The notes below the pieces were generated by a model that was not told where the DNA came from, did not search any database, and worked only from the letters and a program-made list of their open reading frames with translations. 64,000 bases of DNA from an uncultured Collinsella sp. (GTDB lineage Bacteria > Actinomycetota > Coriobacteriia > Coriobacteriales > Coriobacteriaceae): assembly GCA_902479135.1 (NCBI GenBank), contig CABSNU010000002.1:93550-157549 (forward strand). The letters are read 5' to 3'. Shown one piece after another: positions 43,086 through 51,700 of the stretch. Both the position numbers and the translations under genes were made by a program. The number at the start of each line of letters is the position of its first letter. The stretch's first letter is position 1.

Positions 43086-43862
43086 ATGTCTACGTTTTTA
43101 AATGCCAGCCCCATCTTTGGGCCCGTCCGCAGCCGTCGTCTTGGCCTCTCGCTCGGCGTCAACATGATGCCGGCCAGCGGCAAGATTTGCACCTTTGACT
43201 GCATATACTGCGAGAACGGCCTTAACGCGGAGCGCCCCTGCCACGAGTCGTATAACACAGCTGCCGTGGTGCTCGACGCGCTGAAGGCTAAGCTGCGCGA
43301 GATGGCAGCCGAAGGCGAGCTCCCCGACGTGATTACGTTTGCCGGCAACGGCGAGCCCACCGCCGCACCGGAGTTTCCGCAGGCGATTGCCGGTGCCGTT
43401 GCACTGCGCGACAAGCTGGCCCCGAACACCAAGATCGCCGTGCTCTCCAACGGCACGCGCGCCGATCGCCCCAAGGTGCACGATGCGCTCATGATGGTCG
43501 ACGACAACATCCTCAAGCTCGATACCGTCGACCCGGCATTTATCCAGCTGCTCGACCAGCCCGTCGGCCCCTACGACGTTGAACATCAGATCGAGACGTT
43601 CGCGAGCTTTAACGGTCACGTCATTATCCAGACGATCTTTTTGACCGGCGAGTACCAGGGTAAGTCCATCGACAATACCGGTGAGGAATACGTTGGCCCC
43701 TGGCTCGCAGCGCTCGAACGCATCTGTCCGCAAGAGGCGACCATCTATACCGTGGCGCGCGAGACGCCGGTCGCCGGCCTTGCCAAAGCGGCGCCCGAGG
43801 TCCTCGATGCCATCGCCACGCGCGTCCAAGCCCTCGGCATCCCCTGCCAGGTAAGCTACTAG
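43086..43862 (+). CDS. Radical SAM protein related to the wyosine-synthesis family (COG0731-like)
   Basis: A 258-residue enzyme. The cluster motif is CTFDCIYC (Cx3Cx2C) at about residue 38, after the short lead-in FGPVRSRRLGLSLGVNMMP, which is typical of this group. VITFAGNGEPT is the conserved second motif that binds AdoMet. The ATG at 43086 follows GAGGAG; an upstream in-frame ATG is less well placed. Many bacterial members lack a known substrate. No partner gene that would explain its role is adjacent. Confidence 0.88.
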   Translation: MSTFLNASPIFGPVRSRRLGLSLGVNMMPASGKICTFDCIYCENGLNAERPCHESYNTAAVVLDALKAKLREMAAEGELPDVITFAGNGEPTAAPEFPQAIAGAVALRDKLAPNTKIAVLSNGTRADRPKVHDALMMVDDNILKLDTVDPAFIQLLDQPVGPYDVEHQIETFASFNGHVIIQTIFLTGEYQGKSIDNTGEEYVGPWLAALERICPQEATIYTVARETPVAGLAKAAPEVLDAIATRVQALGIPCQVSY

Positions 43863-43908
43863 CGCGAGGCCACGATCCAGGCAGCCAGCGCCCCCCTCTC
43901 ACCCCATC

Positions 43909-43975
43909 AGTTGCGGTGATATAGTTCCTGTTTATGCCGTTAAACCGCTTAAATCGGAACTATATCACCGCAACT
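43909..43975. repeat. 67-bp palindrome, copy A
   Basis: Stem AGTTGCGGTGATATAGTTCC pairs almost perfectly with its complement at the other end; total length 67. Copies B (62543) and C (63748) have exactly the same length. Confidence 0.92.
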
Positions 43976-44027
43976 CATATAGGCATGTTAGTGGGCTATA
44001 CTAGCTGCGGATGAAAGGAAGTTAGCC

Positions 44028-44915
44028 ATGTTTGACAAGGGACCTGTACCCGGCCGCAACGACGCCTGCTGGTGCGGCAGCGGCAAGAAATATAAGAAAT
44101 GTCACAGCGCCTTCGACGAGCGCCTCGAGCGCCTGTGGGAGGAGGGCTGGGAGGTTCTGCCCCGTACGCTCTACAAGACGCCCGCCGACATCGAGGGCAT
44201 CAAGCGCTCGGCCGCCATCAACGTGGGCGTGCTCGATTACGTAGGCGAGCACATCGCCGCGGGCATGACCACCAACCAGATCGACCAGATGATCTACGAC
44301 TACACCGTCGAGCACGGCGGCACGCCGGCCGACCTCAACTACGAGGGCTACCCCAAGAGCGTGTGCACCTCGATCAACGACGTCGTCTGCCACGGCATTC
44401 CCTGCGACACGGACGTCCTGCACGAGGGCGACATCATCAACGTGGACTGTTCCACGATCCTGGACGGCTACTTTAGCGATTCGAGCCGCATGTTCTGCAT
44501 CGGCGAGGTCTCGGCTGAGCGCCAGCGCCTGGTCGACGTCACGCGCGCCAGCGTGGAGGCGGGCCTTGCCGCCGTCAAGCCGTGGCTACCGCTGTCCGTC
44601 ATGGCCGAGGCCGTGCAAAAGACGGTCGAGGACGCCGGCTTTAGCGTCGTTCGCGAGTACGGCGGACACGGTATTGGCAAGGAGTTCCACGAGGACCCGT
44701 TCGTGGGCTTTACCACCGAGGCACCCGACGTGGACACCATCATGGCTCCGGGCATGGTCTTTACCATCGAGCCCATGGTCAACGCCGGAAAGCCCGACAT
44801 TAATATCAGCAAGGGTGATGGCTGGTGCGTGCGCACCAAGGACGGCAGTGACTCCGCCCAGTGCGAGGTTCAGTTGGTCGTGACCGAGGATGGTTACGAG
44901 CTGCTGAGCTGGTAG
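44028..44915 (+). CDS. map: Methionine aminopeptidase with N-terminal SEC-C zinc motif
   Basis: A 295-residue type I methionine aminopeptidase, which removes the initiator Met. The first 30 residues hold a SEC-C motif (CWCGSGKKYKKCH), thought to bind the ribosome. The catalytic domain has metal ligands in NVDCSTILDGYFSDSS (two Asp), HGIGKEFHEDP (His), FTIEPM (Glu) and AQCEVQLVV (Glu). It is monocistronic, with a terminator right after it. SEC-C fused forms occur in several Gram-positive lineages. Confidence 0.95.
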   Translation: MFDKGPVPGRNDACWCGSGKKYKKCHSAFDERLERLWEEGWEVLPRTLYKTPADIEGIKRSAAINVGVLDYVGEHIAAGMTTNQIDQMIYDYTVEHGGTPADLNYEGYPKSVCTSINDVVCHGIPCDTDVLHEGDIINVDCSTILDGYFSDSSRMFCIGEVSAERQRLVDVTRASVEAGLAAVKPWLPLSVMAEAVQKTVEDAGFSVVREYGGHGIGKEFHEDPFVGFTTEAPDVDTIMAPGMVFTIEPMVNAGKPDINISKGDGWCVRTKDGSDSAQCEVQLVVTEDGYELLSW

Positions 44916-44923
44916 CCAAACGG

Positions 44924-44972
44924 ACGCCGGATGCTGGCGGGCACACCCGTCTTGCACCCGGCGTTTTGTTTG
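44924..44972 (+). terminator. Terminator of the methionine aminopeptidase gene
   Basis: ACGCCGG pairs with CCGGCGT, with an inner GCGGG/CCCG stem, followed by TTTGTTTG. Confidence 0.7.
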
Positions 44973-44989
44973 AACGTTTTGCCTGATAA

Positions 44990-45026
44990 AACCTGCCAAA
45001 ATAAACCTGTCCCTTTTTGGCAGGTT
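44990..45026. repeat. CTGTCCC-core hairpin upstream of the 2-hydroxyacid dehydrogenase gene
   Basis: AACCTGCCAAAA and TTTTTGGCAGGTT enclose TAAACCTGTCCC. It has the same 37-base length and flank as the copy at 692, but sits 18 bases before a start codon rather than at a stop. Confidence 0.85.
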
Positions 45027-45044
45027 GAGCGGAGAGGACTGCTT

Positions 45045-45980
45045 GTGAACATTCTGGTTTTGTTGCCCGTCAACGACCGTCATCGCGCAATTCTTGAGTC
45101 GAGCGCTCCGGGCGAAGACTTTATCTACACGAGCGCCGACGCCGCCACGCGCAAGCAGGTCGCCGATGCCGACGTGATCTTGGGCAACATTGACCCTGCC
45201 CTGCTTACCGCGTGCAAGCACCTCCAGCTGTTGCAATTGCAGACCGCCGGCTATGACGACTACCTTGCCGCCGGCACCGTACCAGCCGACGCCAAGCTTT
45301 CCTGCTCCGTGGGCGCCTACGGCCAGGCCGTAAGCGAGCACATGTTTGCCATGGTCCTTTCCATGATGAAACGCCTGCCCGGCTATCACGACTTGCAGCG
45401 CGAGCATCGCTGGGAGGACTTGGGCCCGGTTACCTCGCTCAAAAACGCCAACGTGCTGGTGCTGGGCGCAGGCGACATTGGCGGCCACTTTGCCACGCTC
45501 TGCCGCAGCATGGGCGCACACGTCCGCGGCATCAAGCGCCATCCGCTCGTCTACCCCATTGTATTTGAGGACATGGACGGCATGGACGCGCTACCCGAGC
45601 GCCTGGCCGAGGCTGACATCGTCGCATCCTTTATGCCCAGCACGCCCGAGACCCGCGGCCTGGCGAACGCCGAGTTCTTCGCCGCGATGAAGCCGGGTGC
45701 CTTCTTTGCCAACGGCGGCCGCGGCGATCTTGTGGTTGCCGACGATCTGGTTGCCGCTCTTGAGTCCGGACATCTCGCCGGCGCCGCGGTCGACGTCACC
45801 GACCCCGAGCCGCTGACCGCCACAAGCCCGTTGTGGGATGCGCCCAACATGCTCATCACGCCACACGTCTCCGGCTGGTTCCACCTGGCCGCCACGCTCA
45901 ACAACGTCGTCGACATCGCCGCGGAGAACCTGCGTCACCTGCAGGCCGGCGAGACCCTGCGCTGCTGGATCGAACACTAG
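45045..45980 (+). CDS. D-2-hydroxyacid dehydrogenase
   Basis: A 311-residue NAD-dependent oxidoreductase. The Rossmann motif is VLGAGDIGGHFATLC (GxGxxG). Later come the catalytic Arg in ANGGRGDLVVADDL, the Glu region DVTDPEPLTATSPLWDAPN, and the His in ITPHVSGW. The start is a GTG at 45045 after GGAGAGG; the open frame extends upstream through a hairpin repeat and is not considered coding. The substrate (2-hydroxy- or 2-keto-acid) is unknown. Confidence 0.9.
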   Translation: MNILVLLPVNDRHRAILESSAPGEDFIYTSADAATRKQVADADVILGNIDPALLTACKHLQLLQLQTAGYDDYLAAGTVPADAKLSCSVGAYGQAVSEHMFAMVLSMMKRLPGYHDLQREHRWEDLGPVTSLKNANVLVLGAGDIGGHFATLCRSMGAHVRGIKRHPLVYPIVFEDMDGMDALPERLAEADIVASFMPSTPETRGLANAEFFAAMKPGAFFANGGRGDLVVADDLVAALESGHLAGAAVDVTDPEPLTATSPLWDAPNMLITPHVSGWFHLAATLNNVVDIAAENLRHLQAGETLRCWIEH

Positions 45981-45983
45981 ATT

Positions 45984-46011
45984 GTTCCGGCGTTTTACCA
46001 AACGCCGGAAC
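45984..46011. terminator. Perfect 12-bp hairpin after the dehydrogenase gene
   Basis: GTTCCGGCGTTT and AAACGCCGGAAC with a 4-base loop. It has no T run, but is placed 4 bases after the stop codon. Confidence 0.6.
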
Positions 46012-46064
46012 CCCTCGACGCTGCGAGCTCTCGCTGACTATTATTCGGCCAGTGAGGTTTAGAG

Positions 46065-46559
46065 CTATTTAAGCGTTGTTAGATAGTTTCTTGCGTTTTC
46101 GACGTTCATTGCTGCGACGGGCGCATGCGAACAGAGCTTGACATCGTTGGTGACCAGTAGATCCGCCTGAGCGCGTATCGCTGCCGCAATGATTAAATCG
46201 TCTTCGTAATCGCTATGGAGTTCACGCTGCCTGCTCGCCATCCATATGTCGCTCAGGTCACAGGGCACTGGAGTGGCAAGCTGCGACAGCACGCTAAGAC
46301 AATCCCATGCAAGCGATGTCGCTGCCGCAGCGGCATCTTGGGAAAGCGAACCATGCTCTCGCCGATACCATGCCTTATGTTCGCTTGAAATCAAATAGAA
46401 CAGGTCTTTGGACGATGTGGCCGCATACAGCAAATCTACCTGCGCCGTACAGGCATCGCGTAAAAACTCAATCGCCAGCGAACGACCGCGTCGCGAGGGA
46501 ATGAAGTAATCAAGCCACACGTTGGTATCAACCAAGATGCGCTTTGGAGCCTCACTCAT
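46065..46559 (-). CDS. PIN-domain toxin
   Basis: A 164-residue PIN ribonuclease-type protein. Acidic residues are in ILVDTNVWLDYF (Asp), a central Glu/Asp pair (HSDYEDDLIIAAA) and LLVTNDVKL (Asp), the normal Mg-binding set. The ATG at 46559 overlaps the antitoxin stop by 8 bases. PIN toxins cut RNA, often tRNA or mRNA. The pair sits alone on the minus strand beside a hydroxyacid dehydrogenase gene. Confidence 0.88.
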   Translation of the reverse strand: MSEAPKRILVDTNVWLDYFIPSRRGRSLAIEFLRDACTAQVDLLYAATSSKDLFYLISSEHKAWYRREHGSLSQDAAAAATSLAWDCLSVLSQLATPVPCDLSDIWMASRQRELHSDYEDDLIIAAAIRAQADLLVTNDVKLCSHAPVAAMNVENARNYLTTLK

Positions 46560-46932
46560 AGAGCCAGCCCATCTCCTCGCCATAGCGATCCGCATAGGCG
46601 TTTCGTTTGAGCTCTTCGTCGTCCGACGGTCGGGCCTTGGCCATATCGATTCCCGACTCGCGGCAAGCGGCAGCGAACAGCTTCGACCCCTGATCTATGA
46701 GCTCGAGCTTACGTTTGGCGGCCTTTTCGCGCTCGCGCTGTTCCGCCCGGGCACGACTGGGCAGCAGGATATCCTCGAGCGCACCGGGGCGATCGGCCAG
46801 CGACGCTGCAAGCTGCCAGAGCACTCGTACCGCTTGGCTCGGTGTCATACCGGCCCTGGAGAGAGCGGCGTCCCCACTCCTTTTAAGATCGGCATCGAGA
46901 CGTACGTTGATCTGAGCGGCTGTTGTGGTCAT
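46552..46932 (-). CDS. RelB/DinJ-like ribbon-helix-helix antitoxin
   Basis: A 126-residue protein. The first 50 residues (QINVRLDADLKRSGDAALSRAGMTPSQAVRVLWQ) are a RelB/DinJ-type ribbon-helix-helix domain; the rest is a charged region that would wrap the toxin. It begins with ATG after AAGGAGGGG and ends 8 bases inside the PIN gene. RelB/DinJ antitoxins usually go with RelE/YafQ toxins, so pairing with a PIN protein is less common. Confidence 0.88.
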   Translation of the reverse strand: MTTTAAQINVRLDADLKRSGDAALSRAGMTPSQAVRVLWQLAASLADRPGALEDILLPSRARAEQREREKAAKRKLELIDQGSKLFAAACRESGIDMAKARPSDDEELKRNAYADRYGEEMGWLYE

Positions 46933-47027
46933 GACCCCTCCTTAATACTTCAAAACTATCATAAAACTCTATGGTAGATACGTAAAGCATGTATAGCATT
47001 TATAAGCATTAGCCGTGCTCTGTACAC

Positions 47028-47062
47028 AAAAAGCCGCCGAGGCACATTGCACCTCAGCGGCC
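47028..47062 (-). terminator. Terminator of the M18 aminopeptidase gene
   Basis: GCCGCCGAGG and CCTCAGCGGC (one G-T pair) with, on the minus strand, a TTTTTG tail. Confidence 0.75.
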
Positions 47063-47111
47063 ACGTATCACAGATCTAGTTCGGTTTCACCCTTTGCATT
47101 CGCCCAGATTA

Positions 47112-47146
47112 AACCGGCCAAAATTAACATCCCTTTTTGGCAGGTT
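47112..47146. repeat. CTGTCCC-family hairpin touching the M18 stop codon (core partly changed)
   Basis: AACCGGCCAAAA and TTTTTGGCAGGTT enclose TTAACATCCC. The last base is directly before the TAA at 47147-47149. Confidence 0.75.
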
Positions 47147-48523
47147 TTAGAGTTCCACGCTTTCGGCACCGTTGATGGTTAGGTCGCGCTCGTAGAAGGC
47201 GGTGAGGGCACGGATGGCGTACATCACGTCGCGCACGCCGCCGGTCTCGTAGCTCGAGTGCATAGCCAGCTGCGGCAGGCCAACGTCCACGGCATGCATG
47301 CTCGCCTGCATGTTCGACAGGTTGCCGAGCGTGGAGCCACCCGCCATATCGCTCTTGTTGGCGAAGGCCTGCGTGGGCACGTCGGCGTCATCGCAGATGG
47401 CCTGGAACACCGCGCGGCTAAAGGCGTCGGTGCAGTAGTGCTGGTTGGCGGCTTCTTTGATGACGATACCGCCGTTGAGCACCACCTGGTTGCGGGCGTC
47501 GCACTTCTCGGCGTGGTTGGGGTGCACGGCATGCGCGTTGTCGCAGCTCACGAGCATCGAGGCGGCGAGTGCGCGATGATACGACTCGTCGTCAAAGCCC
47601 AGCGAGCCGTTAATGCGTCGCAGTGCATCAGCCAAGAACGTCGACATGGCGCCCTGCTTGGTCTCGGAGCCAACCTCCTCGTTATCAAAGCAGCAGAAGA
47701 CCGAAACGTCGTGCGCGTTCTCGGCACCCAAAAATGCCTGCAGTGAGGTATAGGCGCAGGCCAGGTCGTCGAGCTTGGGCGTCGAGATGAACTCGTCGGC
47801 CCAGCCCCAAATGCGCGCATCCTGACGATTGACCAGGAACAGATCGCGGCCCAGGATCTGCTCGGGCTCAACGTCCAGTTCGTCAGCGATCAGGGCGTCA
47901 AAATCTCCCTGCTTAAGGTCACCGGTGCTGATGAGCGGGCATAGATCAATGGCTCGGTTGGGAGCAAAGCCCTCGTTAACGCCGCGGTTCATGTGGATGG
48001 CAAGGCTCGGGATAATAGCGACCTCGCGCTCGGTGGCAAGCAGGCGGCTCTCAATACGGTCGCCCTCGCGCACCAGCACGCGTCCGGCCAGCGCGAGCGG
48101 ACGATCAAACCAGGTGTAGTCGATCATGCCGCCGTAAGCCTCGGTGTTCAGGCGCAGCGTCTCGCCCGCGCCGTCAAGCTCAGGCACGGCCTTGACCTTA
48201 AACGTCGGCGAATCGCTGTGCGACGCCGTGAGCTGAAAATGATAGTCGCCGGCAACGCCGTCCTCGCCCCAGGTTGCGGCCAGGTCCTCGCCCACCTTAA
48301 AGGCGATGACGCTCGAGGTGTTGCGCTGCGTGTAATAACGCCCGCCCGGCTCGATGTCCCACGCCGCGTTCTCGGGCAGGTAGGTAAAGCCCGCCTCGTC
48401 GAGCTCGGCCATAATGGTCGCCGCCGTATGAAACATGCTGGGGCATGCCTCGATAAAGTCGATGAGGTCGTTTGCGGCCTCGATATCGTCTGCCGTCACA
48501 TGTGTGGTAGTCGTATCTTCCAT
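47147..48523 (-). CDS. M18-family aspartyl-type aminopeptidase
   Basis: A 458-residue zinc aminopeptidase. Zinc and catalytic motifs seen are LTASHSDSPTFKVK (His and Asp), CFDNEEVGSETKQGA (Glu pair), SCDNAHAVHPNH (Asp) and QLAMHSSYETGG (His). M18 enzymes are cytosolic dodecamers removing acidic N-terminal residues. The ATG at 48521-48523 (MEDTTTTHV) follows GGGAGG; an upstream in-frame start is unsupported. Confidence 0.94.
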   Translation of the reverse strand: MEDTTTTHVTADDIEAANDLIDFIEACPSMFHTAATIMAELDEAGFTYLPENAAWDIEPGGRYYTQRNTSSVIAFKVGEDLAATWGEDGVAGDYHFQLTASHSDSPTFKVKAVPELDGAGETLRLNTEAYGGMIDYTWFDRPLALAGRVLVREGDRIESRLLATEREVAIIPSLAIHMNRGVNEGFAPNRAIDLCPLISTGDLKQGDFDALIADELDVEPEQILGRDLFLVNRQDARIWGWADEFISTPKLDDLACAYTSLQAFLGAENAHDVSVFCCFDNEEVGSETKQGAMSTFLADALRRINGSLGFDDESYHRALAASMLVSCDNAHAVHPNHAEKCDARNQVVLNGGIVIKEAANQHYCTDAFSRAVFQAICDDADVPTQAFANKSDMAGGSTLGNLSNMQASMHAVDVGLPQLAMHSSYETGGVRDVMYAIRALTAFYERDLTINGAESVEL

Positions 48524-48667
48524 AACCGTCCTCCCGGTCTTGTCGTACTCCTGTTTAGGGTAGCGCTTATACGCGGCAAGTGCGCCCGCACAATCGCAGG
48601 TATGTGAGTTACCCAAGGTTAATTTCTGTTATTTTTGTTAACCCAGTAGAACTTATCTGGCAAATGT

Positions 48668-48697
48668 TTGGCAAGTTACCAACATCAAACTTAAGAT
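48668..48697 (+). promoter_or_regulatory. Candidate promoter of the flavin-locus surface protein
   Basis: A possible -35 TTGGCA (48668-48673) and -10 TAAGAT (48692-48697), spacing 18. The -10 lies within CTTAAGATACTTAAG, a short inverted repeat that might bind a regulator. Confidence 0.35.
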
Positions 48698-48785
48698 ACT
48701 TAAGCAACAATTATGCAGAAACGGGTGCCCTAACACGGGAAAGGAGATTGGCATCCGACGTAAAACCCCTGATGAAAGAGGCAAT

Positions 48786-51700
48786 ATGCAAAAAGAGAAC
48801 GCTGTGCTGCGGCATCTTAACGCCTTTGGCAGCAACGCATGCCGCGCAGCCGTGATTACCGCCATGGTGACTTCCATGGCCCCTACCACCGCAATTGCGG
48901 CAACCATGACGAAGACCGGCACCGAAGCTACCAACAACGCGCCGGTCTCCATCCAAAACGAAGAGGCGAACCTCCTCACAACCGATTCTAGCAGCCAAAA
49001 CGCGTCTTCGGGCACCTCGTACGACCTGTCCAAGATTGCCGACGGAACCTACACGGGCAAAGCCGTGGCCGATTCCCACGATCCACACAACAAGGGCGAC
49101 GAGTGGGATGCCGAATCCTACGACGTCAACGTCACCGTCACCGTTGCCGGCGGCAAGATTACTAAGGTGGACGTTGCAAATTACGACTCCCTTGGTGACA
49201 ACGACTACGAGAAGATGAACCTCGCTGTCACGGGCAGCCGTAGGGTAAAGGGTGTTCCCACGCAAATTGAGGCCGCCGGCAGCACCGACGGCATCGATGC
49301 CGTGACTACGGCCACGATCTCGTCCAACGCCATCAAGGCTGCCGTCGATAATGCCCTGCAGACTGCCTATGACGAACAGAATCCGTCGACCCCTGCGACC
49401 GACGAGTACACCTATGGCTACGCCGGCCTGACGTGGGCCGAGTATTGGGCTGGTGAAAATGTGCAGGCGGCAGGGTCCTCCGCTTCGTCGAGCGAGCTCG
49501 ATTCCCGCAACGAGGCCGACAAGGGCGCTTTTGACGTGGTGACCCGTGCAACCTTTAACCACGGCCTGCATCGCGGCAGCTATCAGTGCACCGACGTGAT
49601 CGAAACTGCCGAGGGCGTAAAAATTTACCCTTCGTATTATCCTGACAGCAAGTCCTTTGTTGATGTCGATGGCAACCACTTTTCTATTGACAGCAAGGCT
49701 AAGACCGTGACGGCGGCCGACGGCACGGTGTACACCATGACGGGTCACAAGGTCACGGGACTCAAGTACGTTCCCGTCAAAATCAAGACCAGCGATCTGG
49801 AAGCTTTTAAGGCGAGCCACAGCTTTGTCGCCAATGGCGAGACACTCGCCGGCGGCTACGGCGAGGCCAATCTCAAGGCCTACAGCGGCCTTGTTGCTGA
49901 CGTGGACGCCACCACTCATGGCCTCAAGACCGTGACGATGAACGGCACCACCGCGAGCTTCTCGGCCGCCGACGAGACGGGCACCGGCTCGGGCATCAAG
50001 GGCCAGGAGCTCAAGACCGCCACGGGCATCGAGCCCACGGTAAAGGATGCCAGTGGCTCCTACGGCGAGTTCCTGCGCGTCGATCTTAACGGCAACTACG
50101 GTGATCTGGGCGCCAACATGCAATCCGTCACCTGGACCTACTACGGCAACGACGCCACCTACAGCAACGCGCTTGCCACCTATGGCACCAAGTTCGCCGC
50201 CGACAACTGGATGCACAAGTCCATGGGCATTCAGCTGGGCCTCACTAAATCTGAGCGCTGCCAGCTGCCCGAGGGCACCAACGGCACCGGCTACTGGAAG
50301 CTCACCGTCCACGCCTTGGGCTACAACGATTACACCTACAAGTTCCAGGCGACCGATGACAACATCGTGGGCGCCAAGGAGCCGGTGACCGACGCCACCA
50401 AGGCCCAGCTGCAGGATCTCTACAACAAGGCGATGTCCCTCGATAGGTCCAAGTACACCGAGGACTCTTGGACCGCCTCGTCCATCGAGACCGAAACCGC
50501 CGAGACCAAGGACCTGCTCGACAAGAAAAACCTGGGCGAAGCCGAGGCCGCCGAGCAGATCAAGCACCTGCAGGGCGCGCTCAACGCACTCGTGAGCCTG
50601 TATCCCCAGGCGGGTGACTACGTGCTCATGAACATCCCCTACGCCGATTTCTATGCCGCCGAGAAAAACAACGCTGGCACCGACATTGTGACCTCGGCTA
50701 CGCGGCAGAAGACGCGCTCCAGCTTGGCGAGCGGCTCCTACCACGTCAAGTCCGACGGTACGGATATCTCGGGCGTCACGTTTGCCGTCAAGGTGGGCGA
50801 AGGCGACATCGATTGGTCCAATTTCACCCGTGTGACCGACGACAGCTCCGTTACGATCACCACCTCGATCAAGGGCAAGGAGTCCACGACGACCTACAAG
50901 GGCAAGGACGCCCTGTTTGAGTCTCCGGACTACTCTTACTACGTGCTGCCCGCCGGCGAGGCTCCAACCAATTACAAGGAGCTCACCGCCGGTTCCGAGG
51001 GCAACCTGCGCTTTGGCGCTGTCGAGGGCAAGGAAGCCACCAAGCTTGAAAACGTCAAGGCCGACTTTAAGACCTCCAGCAAGTACGGCGACTACGAAAT
51101 CGACTTTAAGAACCTGCGCGAGCAGATGGTCGACGCCGACGGCAACCAGGCGACCGTATACGGTGCCGTGGTCAATGCCGATGATGCGGACGGCACCACC
51201 GAGGGCTATGGCATGCGCGCCGTCGAGAACATCTGGAAGGGCAAGGAGATTGCCTGGAGCTGCGGTCTGGTCAACGTGTCTCACGGCAGCCCGCTGAGCT
51301 CGCAGTACTACAAGTCCATGATGGGCAAGACCATCAAGAACGTGACGTTCTACACCTCCACGGGCACCTACACCGTTGCCATGGACCAGTACGTCCCCGT
51401 CAAGGATGCCGACGCCACCATCAAGGCCGAGGATGCCTCGCTTGACGGCGCCAACGCCACCGTCATGGCCGATGTCACCCTGCCCGAGGGCTTCGATGCC
51501 GCCTATCAGATTGATGGCAAGGATGTCGAGCCGCTTGCCAGCAACGCGCGCAGCTCCGTGTCCGTCACGTTTGACGCCTCGGCTCTTAAGCCCGGCAGCC
51601 ACACGCTGACCGCCATCGACAAGAAGGGCAAGTTTGCCGATATCAGCACGAGCTTTACGGCAACCACCTCCAAGCTCGTTGCCAGCTTTGACGCCGCAAA

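Noticed and set aside
44931..45044. Longer N-terminus for the hydroxyacid dehydrogenase
   Set aside because: The upstream open frame runs through a terminator and a hairpin repeat; a GTG with a GGAGAGG site gives the normal protein length.
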